Shown here one piece after another: positions 59,545-64,000 of a stretch of DNA of 64,000 nt. Every line of letters starts with the position of its first letter. The first letter of the stretch is position 1. Origin of the DNA: an uncultured Cytophagales bacterium (GTDB lineage Bacteria; Bacteroidota; Bacteroidia; Cytophagales; Thermonemataceae); NCBI GenBank assembly GCA_938002655.1, contig CALLAC010000009.1, forward strand, positions 24,958 through 88,957, given 5' to 3'. The translations under genes were made by a program, and so were the position numbers. The notes below the pieces were generated by a model. The model ran no database searches and had not been told where the DNA came from. It saw only the letters and a program-made list of their open reading frames with translations.

Positions 59545-60776
59545 TTTTGTTCGGTTTTGTGCTTGGTTTGTTGAGTGTTTTTAGGGTTAGTTTTTGAGCT
59601 ATTGTTGGGTTTTGGTTCTGTTGTTTTAGTATCTTTTTTAGGACTTTCAGCAGTTTTTTTATCTGTTTTTTCGTTTTTCTCGTCTTTTTGGGTTGAGTTA
59701 GCTTTCAGCTTTGTATCTTTTTTCTTTTCGGTAGAATCTTGGGATTTGCTATCTTCTTCGTTTTCTTGCTTGCTTTCCGCTGGATATTTACGTTGTGAGT
59801 AATCGGGAGTAGGTTTGGCTTGCAAAGTATCCGTAGATTTTTTTTCAGCCGAACCACTATGCTGAAAAGCCCAAATTCCTACAAGTAAGGCTACTATGGC
59901 TATCACCGCCCCCAAAATATAATGTTTAGAGGAGATTTTTGTTTCCGAAGGCAATTGCGTAAGTACCACAGACTTACAGGTGCTAATAGGTAAAGTGGCC
60001 TGAGAGCGTTGTTGGGCATAGAAGCGAATCAGTTGGACGGTGACATTATCCGTTCCTCCTGCTTCGTTAGCTTTTTCTATAAGTTTTTGAGTGCGTTGCA
60101 AGATAGTAAGCGTTGTATCTGTAATAATTTTTGCGATTTCAAAGTCGCTTATCATACCATTCAAGCCATCGGAGCAAAGCAAGAGCAAATCGTTATCGGC
60201 AGGTAAGATAGGCAATGTTCCTACTTCGGGAATAAGGTCTTTATGTACACCTAAGGCTCGGAGAATTTCATTTTTGCGAGGGTGTTTTTCGGCTTCTTCC
60301 TCTTTGATAATACCTCTATCTACCAGTTCTTGTACAAAAGAATGGTCTTTGGTAATGCGATGCAAAGTTTGTGTAGCTTGTTCAAAATAATACAAGCGGC
60401 TATCGCCTACGTGTGCATAAAAAACCTGATTATCTCGGATAAGCACTGCTACCAGAGTGGTACCCATGCCTGCATATTCACTAAACTTTTGGGAAGTTGA
60501 AAAAATTACCTTATTGGCTTCCACAATTGCTTGCCAAAGAGCTTCTTGGGCGTTTGAATAAAATTTTTTGTTAAAAAACTCTCTCAAAGTTTCTACGGCA
60601 AGTTGTGAGGCTTTTTCTCCTGCCTGATGCCCACCCATACCATCACAAAGTACAAATAAATAACCATTAGGCGTTTGGAAATATCCTAAATAATCTTCGT
60701 TGTTGGAACGTACTTTACCTGTATCGGTGGCATTACCAAATTCAAAGTTTTTGAGTTCTTGAGTAGAAATTTTCAT
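59541..60776 (-). CDS. PP2C-type Ser/Thr phosphatase with membrane anchor
   Basis: 411 residues. PP2C (PPM) domain at about 1-250 with the metal-binding motifs GKVRSNNEDYLG, FVLCDGMGGHQAGEKAS, GTTLVAVLI, AHVGDSRLYYF, LLCSDGLNGM and GGTDNVTVQLI. A transmembrane helix (about 281-299) is followed by a long Lys/Ser/Thr/Glu-rich low-complexity tail (about 310-411). It would reverse phosphorylation by the neighbouring kinase, as in Stp/PknB pairs. First gene of the phosphatase-kinase-hydrolase operon. Confidence 0.93.
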   Translation of the reverse strand: MKISTQELKNFEFGNATDTGKVRSNNEDYLGYFQTPNGYLFVLCDGMGGHQAGEKASQLAVETLREFFNKKFYSNAQEALWQAIVEANKVIFSTSQKFSEYAGMGTTLVAVLIRDNQVFYAHVGDSRLYYFEQATQTLHRITKDHSFVQELVDRGIIKEEEAEKHPRKNEILRALGVHKDLIPEVGTLPILPADNDLLLLCSDGLNGMISDFEIAKIITDTTLTILQRTQKLIEKANEAGGTDNVTVQLIRFYAQQRSQATLPISTCKSVVLTQLPSETKISSKHYILGAVIAIVALLVGIWAFQHSGSAEKKSTDTLQAKPTPDYSQRKYPAESKQENEEDSKSQDSTEKKKDTKLKANSTQKDEKNEKTDKKTAESPKKDTKTTEPKPNNSSKTNPKNTQQTKHKTEQK

Positions 60777-60829
60777 GGAAACGTTTTTTGTAATTTCTCA
60801 AATTTGCAAAAAAACGACTATCCAAGCAA

Positions 60830-60860
60830 AAAAAAATCCCCAAAATTTGGGGATTTTTTT
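60830..60860 (-). terminator. Terminator after the large FG-GAP gene
   Basis: CCCCAAA-A-TTTGGGG core flanked by A7 and T7 (60830-60860), a palindrome with arms of 14-15 bases. It stands 23 bases beyond the minus-strand stop and also just upstream of the PP2C gene. Confidence 0.87.
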
Positions 60861-60882
60861 ACTAATTTTCCACACAACTTGC

Positions 60883-63612
60883 TTATTCTTTAACAAGTTT
60901 GAATATACCATTTTTGCCGTCGTTGCTGATCTGTAAGATATACAACCCTTTAGGCAATTTGGAAGCATCAATGCTTCGTACTTGCTCGGGGCTTGCGTAG
61001 CTAGCTGAATGCACTACGCCACCAAGCGTATTGTAGAGTTTTACATCTACTCTGCCCGATAAGTTCCTATCTAGATTGATATGGAATTTATCTTGGGTAG
61101 GGTTGGGGAAGACTACCACCGAACCGATAAGGTCATCGTTGATAGCCGTTACATCGGTACCTATACCAAAACGAACATTTCCTCCATTCGAGTAGCACTG
61201 TCCCGCAGGGTCATAAGCCGCCCATACGAAGTTATCTAAGCCCGTGTAGCCTGTATTGGGGGTATAAATCATTCGGTCCAGAGCTTGATATGGAATTTCT
61301 AATCCAAAAGTTGCGATTTCTCCTCCAACAGTTAGCTTACCATAGGCAGGAGGAATAAGAATTTTAATTTTAGGAAAATCTTTGTTTTCAGTATCAGGCT
61401 CATCGCTATACACTTCTCTAAACTCTTCTTTGGTAAACTGGTAGCTTTGATTCGTATTGATTTGTCTTCTTATTTCTTGTACCTTAGGACAGAAGTTATT
61501 TCCTGCACGCTCGAAGTAGCGTAAGCGAGCTCCTGTATGTTCGCCTAATAAGGCATCCAAATCCCCATCTCCATCTATATCGACAAATGATAGTAAGGGG
61601 AATCTTCTTACAAGCACATTATTAAAAGGGTTTTCTGCAGGGGCTTCTGTGTATACACCATTATTATTTTTATAGTAGTATATTCTATTATTGAAAAAAA
61701 CAATGGAAGCAGTGGGTATGGGTAATGGAGCCAAATTATTAAATGTACCAAATAGCAAATCTAAATCTCCATCATTATCCATATCAACCAAAGTGGGAGA
61801 GGTATATTTATAATTTGTGTTCATCAAACCTGCAAGTGTAGTATTGATATCATTAAAAGGATTGTTGGTACCTGTAAGCTCAGTAAATCCAGCAACTCCA
61901 TCATTTCTAAATACTCTAATCGAGTTGATATCACCTGCTATCAAATCAAAATCGCCATCTCTATCGTAATCAATTACTTGAATTTTAGCAAAACCACTAA
62001 TAGAAACAGAATTGAAAGGGTTACTACTACCTGTTAATTCTGTAAAGGTATTACTATTATTTTGAAAATAACGAGGCGTAGGTGTATAATACTCTTTAGC
62101 TACTAAATCTGCATCTTCATCGCCATCAAAATCTACTAAGTCTATGGAAAGGATGTAATTAAAGATTGGTAATGCAGGGGGAGTAGCAGGAATTTCTAAA
62201 TTAGGTTTTGCCTCTGGGCTTCCATTATTTTTGAGGTAATTAGGTATGTATTGGGGGGTGATGTCACTCCTTCCATATACAACTATATCTAAATCCCCGT
62301 CTCCATCAAAATCTGCTGCATCTGATGTAGAAATAATCCTAAAAGTAAGTACACGATTTTGCTCTATATCAAAATCGGTATTAGTAGGGGCATTGACATC
62401 ATTATCTACAAGCGTAAATACACCAGAGCCATTATTTTTTTTGTAAGGTAAAGTATCGTGATGTTTATCACCAAAGATAGCGTCTAGATCTCCGTCGCCA
62501 TCTAAATCTTCAAAAGCAGCTGTATGAGCATAAGGGATATAAAGAGCAGGAAATGTTAAAGTAGGATGTAGTGTTTGTGGTCCGAAAACGTTACTTCCAT
62601 TATTTTTGTATTCGTAAACATATCCATATTTCTCTGTAACGTAAGCATCTAAATCTCCATCTCCATCTGCATCGGCAAAGGTAAGGCTACCATAACCAGT
62701 AAAACCCAAAGAATTAGGTCCACTGGTAATATTAACATGATCTAGCGGGTTATTCGCTCCTGTTTTTTCTTCAAACACCCCCGTATTATTTTCATAATTT
62801 TCGTAATATTTTACATTGATACCATATTTGGTTCCCAATACATCATCGGTCCCTGATACAAACAGATCTAAATCTCCATCATTGTCAGCGTCTATCATTT
62901 CTCCTCTTGCTCCACCATCAATTCCAGGATAACCGTCACCTAATGTTACAGGCAAAAAAGGATTAGCCGCACCTGTAAAAGGTACAAATTGACCATCTAC
63001 ATTCTTAAATAGAGTAACATAATCGTATCCATAAGGCCCATTATAACCTACAATCATATCTAAATCGCCATCGCCATCCATATCGGCAAAAGAGGGATTA
63101 AAGTAGCTATACCCCTGCATATCAGCAATAGCATCTTTGAAAGGGCTGCGTACGTCAGTATTGGGAATCAGCGTATACACACGGCCTGCTGTATCATTTC
63201 TTTGATAGAAAAGAGCACCACCTACATACAAACCTATGATAAGGTCTTTATCACCATCTCCATCCAAATCGGCAAAAGTAGGATAGGTGGGGTAACCTGG
63301 GTTGGCAGATCTATAGCCTAACTTTGGTGTTACATTGGGGGTTCGTTCGATATACTTAAACTTATTTTGCCCAAAGCTTTCTTGGGTAGAAAATGCCGTA
63401 AGAGCCATCGACAAAGCCCCTGCCGAAATTGTCCATTTGAGTTGGGTCTCCAAACGCTGTATTCGAGTGTAAAGTTTCTTCAAACGCTGATACAAGCTTT
63501 TCTTTTTAATCCAAGGGTGAGACTTTTCCTGCATGCTCTTTTCAAAGCGAACCTTTAATTTTTTGTATTTTGCTACAGCGTCTCGGTATTGTTGTGATAG
63601 AAAATGCTTCAT
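60883..63612 (-). CDS. FG-GAP/VCBS surface protein with long N-terminus and type IX sorting domain
   Basis: 909 residues from ATG 63612; a TTG 13 codons upstream is less likely. The first ~60 residues are strongly basic and coiled-coil-like (KKKSLYQRLKKLYTRIQRLE) and precede a signal-like hydrophobic stretch (WTISAGALSMALTAFST) that ends in SFGQ. The body holds at least ten calcium-loop repeats such as DLDGDGDKDLI, DMDGDGDLDMI, DADNDGDLDLF and DFDGDGDLDIV. Near the C-terminus comes a cadherin-like region (PNTGYTGLDNFVWAAYDPAG), and the last ~80 residues (VVFPNPTQDKFHINL ... LPKGLYILQI) are a type A T9SS sorting domain. Probably a surface adhesin; ligand unknown. Confidence 0.87.
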   Translation of the reverse strand: MKHFLSQQYRDAVAKYKKLKVRFEKSMQEKSHPWIKKKSLYQRLKKLYTRIQRLETQLKWTISAGALSMALTAFSTQESFGQNKFKYIERTPNVTPKLGYRSANPGYPTYPTFADLDGDGDKDLIIGLYVGGALFYQRNDTAGRVYTLIPNTDVRSPFKDAIADMQGYSYFNPSFADMDGDGDLDMIVGYNGPYGYDYVTLFKNVDGQFVPFTGAANPFLPVTLGDGYPGIDGGARGEMIDADNDGDLDLFVSGTDDVLGTKYGINVKYYENYENNTGVFEEKTGANNPLDHVNITSGPNSLGFTGYGSLTFADADGDGDLDAYVTEKYGYVYEYKNNGSNVFGPQTLHPTLTFPALYIPYAHTAAFEDLDGDGDLDAIFGDKHHDTLPYKKNNGSGVFTLVDNDVNAPTNTDFDIEQNRVLTFRIISTSDAADFDGDGDLDIVVYGRSDITPQYIPNYLKNNGSPEAKPNLEIPATPPALPIFNYILSIDLVDFDGDEDADLVAKEYYTPTPRYFQNNSNTFTELTGSSNPFNSVSISGFAKIQVIDYDRDGDFDLIAGDINSIRVFRNDGVAGFTELTGTNNPFNDINTTLAGLMNTNYKYTSPTLVDMDNDGDLDLLFGTFNNLAPLPIPTASIVFFNNRIYYYKNNNGVYTEAPAENPFNNVLVRRFPLLSFVDIDGDGDLDALLGEHTGARLRYFERAGNNFCPKVQEIRRQINTNQSYQFTKEEFREVYSDEPDTENKDFPKIKILIPPAYGKLTVGGEIATFGLEIPYQALDRMIYTPNTGYTGLDNFVWAAYDPAGQCYSNGGNVRFGIGTDVTAINDDLIGSVVVFPNPTQDKFHINLDRNLSGRVDVKLYNTLGGVVHSASYASPEQVRSIDASKLPKGLYILQISNDGKNGIFKLVKE

Positions 63613-63721
63613 AATTTTCGCTGTTTTTATGTTAATAAAAATATTTTTCAAATTTGAGGTGAAAATTACTACATTTTTTTTGATTTACCAAATTTTTTTT
63701 TGTTTTTTGAAAAAAAAATTA

Positions 63722-64000
63722 GTAACTATTTAGGTACTTGCGAAATTACGAAAAAGTTTTTATTTTTCGGGCATGAAACTACCCAACACGATAGAGGAAT
63801 TACAGCGAATGCTTTTAGAAGTTCTAGTCAAGTTATCGGCTTTGGAAGAGGAGATAAATAGACTTCGGAAAGAGAATGCTGCGTTACAAGCGGAGAACGC
63901 CGAGTTACGTCGTCGTTTAGAGCAGAATTCGAGTAATAGCCACAAGCCCCCAAGTAGTGATGGGTATAAGAAGAAGAAGATAGTATCAGTTTTGCCGAAG
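63722..64000 (+). mobile_element. Left end of an IS66-family insertion sequence
   Basis: The DNA from about 63722 (GTAACTATTTAGGTACTTGC) to the window end carries the start of an IS66-type transposase. The exact terminal repeat cannot be confirmed because the right end is outside the window. The short distance from the putative end to the transposase ATG suggests a single-gene (tnpC-only) member. Confidence 0.6.
63773..64000 (+). CDS. IS66-family transposase, N-terminal part
   Basis: 76 codons are visible before the window ends. A leucine-zipper-like coiled coil (SALEEEINRLRKENAALQAE) is followed by LEQNSSNSHKPPSSDGYKKK, the N-terminal hallmark of IS66 TnpC transposases (residues about 51-70). 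Its codons (CGG, GCG, CGT, GAG) are richer in G+C than most genes in this window, in keeping with a mobile origin. The catalytic DDE domain lies beyond the edge. Confidence 0.88.
   Translation, partial: MKLPNTIEELQRMLLEVLVKLSALEEEINRLRKENAALQAENAELRRRLEQNSSNSHKPPSSDGYKKKKIVSVLPK

Noticed and set aside
61500..63300. Recurrent DNA motif (AAATCNCCATCNCCATC type) resembling tandem repeats or a CRISPR-like array
   Set aside because: The repeats are in frame and encode the DxDGDGDxD calcium loops of FG-GAP repeats; spacing is irregular and the unit is coding.

Overview
The window is chromosomal DNA from a member of the Bacteroidota, most likely of the class Cytophagia (Cytophagales). The evidence is: AT-rich DNA; several promoters of the Bacteroidota type (TTTG, a spacer of 19-20, then TAnnTTTG) with no Shine-Dalgarno pattern standing out at the starts I examined; proteins carrying type IX secretion C-terminal sorting domains and a gliding-motility-type (CHU_C) C-terminus; two-component-propeller and 7TMR-DISM histidine kinases; a DUF4249 lipoprotein; BshA of bacillithiol synthesis; and a tmRNA tag of the Bacteroidota pattern. 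The genus cannot be fixed from the sequence alone.

Layout. 0-7 kb: 3' part of gcvP, purA, an FtsL-like division protein, a TraB/GumN protein, a small membrane protein and a NupC transporter. 6.8-9.7 kb: ssrA (tmRNA), then groES-groEL behind an unusual array of inverted repeats. 9.8-20.4 kb: housekeeping genes (DUF2520 protein, PhoH, NAD kinase, M28 peptidase, LolA, 2OG oxygenase, START-like protein, LptF/G permease, MDR oxidoreductase), a stand-alone cheR-cheB pair and rpiB. 20.5-26.7 kb: surface proteins, namely an FG-GAP protein with a type A sorting domain, a CHU_C protein and a DUF4249 lipoprotein. 26.8-36.2 kb: heme A synthase, two overlapping membrane histidine kinases, an HhH protein, an M48 lipoprotein, an orphan 5'-nucleotidase C-terminal-domain protein and a small EF-hand-like protein. 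36.5-39.6 kb: mreB-mreC and bshA. 39.6-51.5 kb: tRNA-Asn, a GT-C membrane glycosyltransferase, uvrA, an aspS-hemL-ridA operon, a 16-residue candidate microgene on the minus strand, a peptidoglycan-binding-like protein and grpE-dnaJ. 51.5-63.6 kb is entirely on the minus strand: an acyl-CoA carboxylase beta subunit, a very large outer-membrane barrel-like protein, a PP2C phosphatase / Ser-Thr kinase / NlpC-P60 operon and a 909-residue FG-GAP surface protein with an unusually long basic N-terminus before its signal peptide. The last 228 bases begin an IS66-type transposase gene cut by the window end.

Themes. The cell-envelope genes fit a gliding or surface-active Gram-negative cell with type IX secretion: three predicted sorting-domain cargo proteins, LolA, LptF/G, a large barrel, MreBC and an NlpC/P60 hydrolase tied to a kinase/phosphatase pair. 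The chaperone genes (groESL, grpE-dnaJ) are in two places, and both have inverted repeats with a TGnCA core upstream. No phage, CRISPR array, restriction system or recognisable defence island was seen. The most original observation is the micro-ORF at 48720-48770: it encodes a three-fold PFG repeat, the repeats use different codons, and it sits directly behind a consensus-like promoter.
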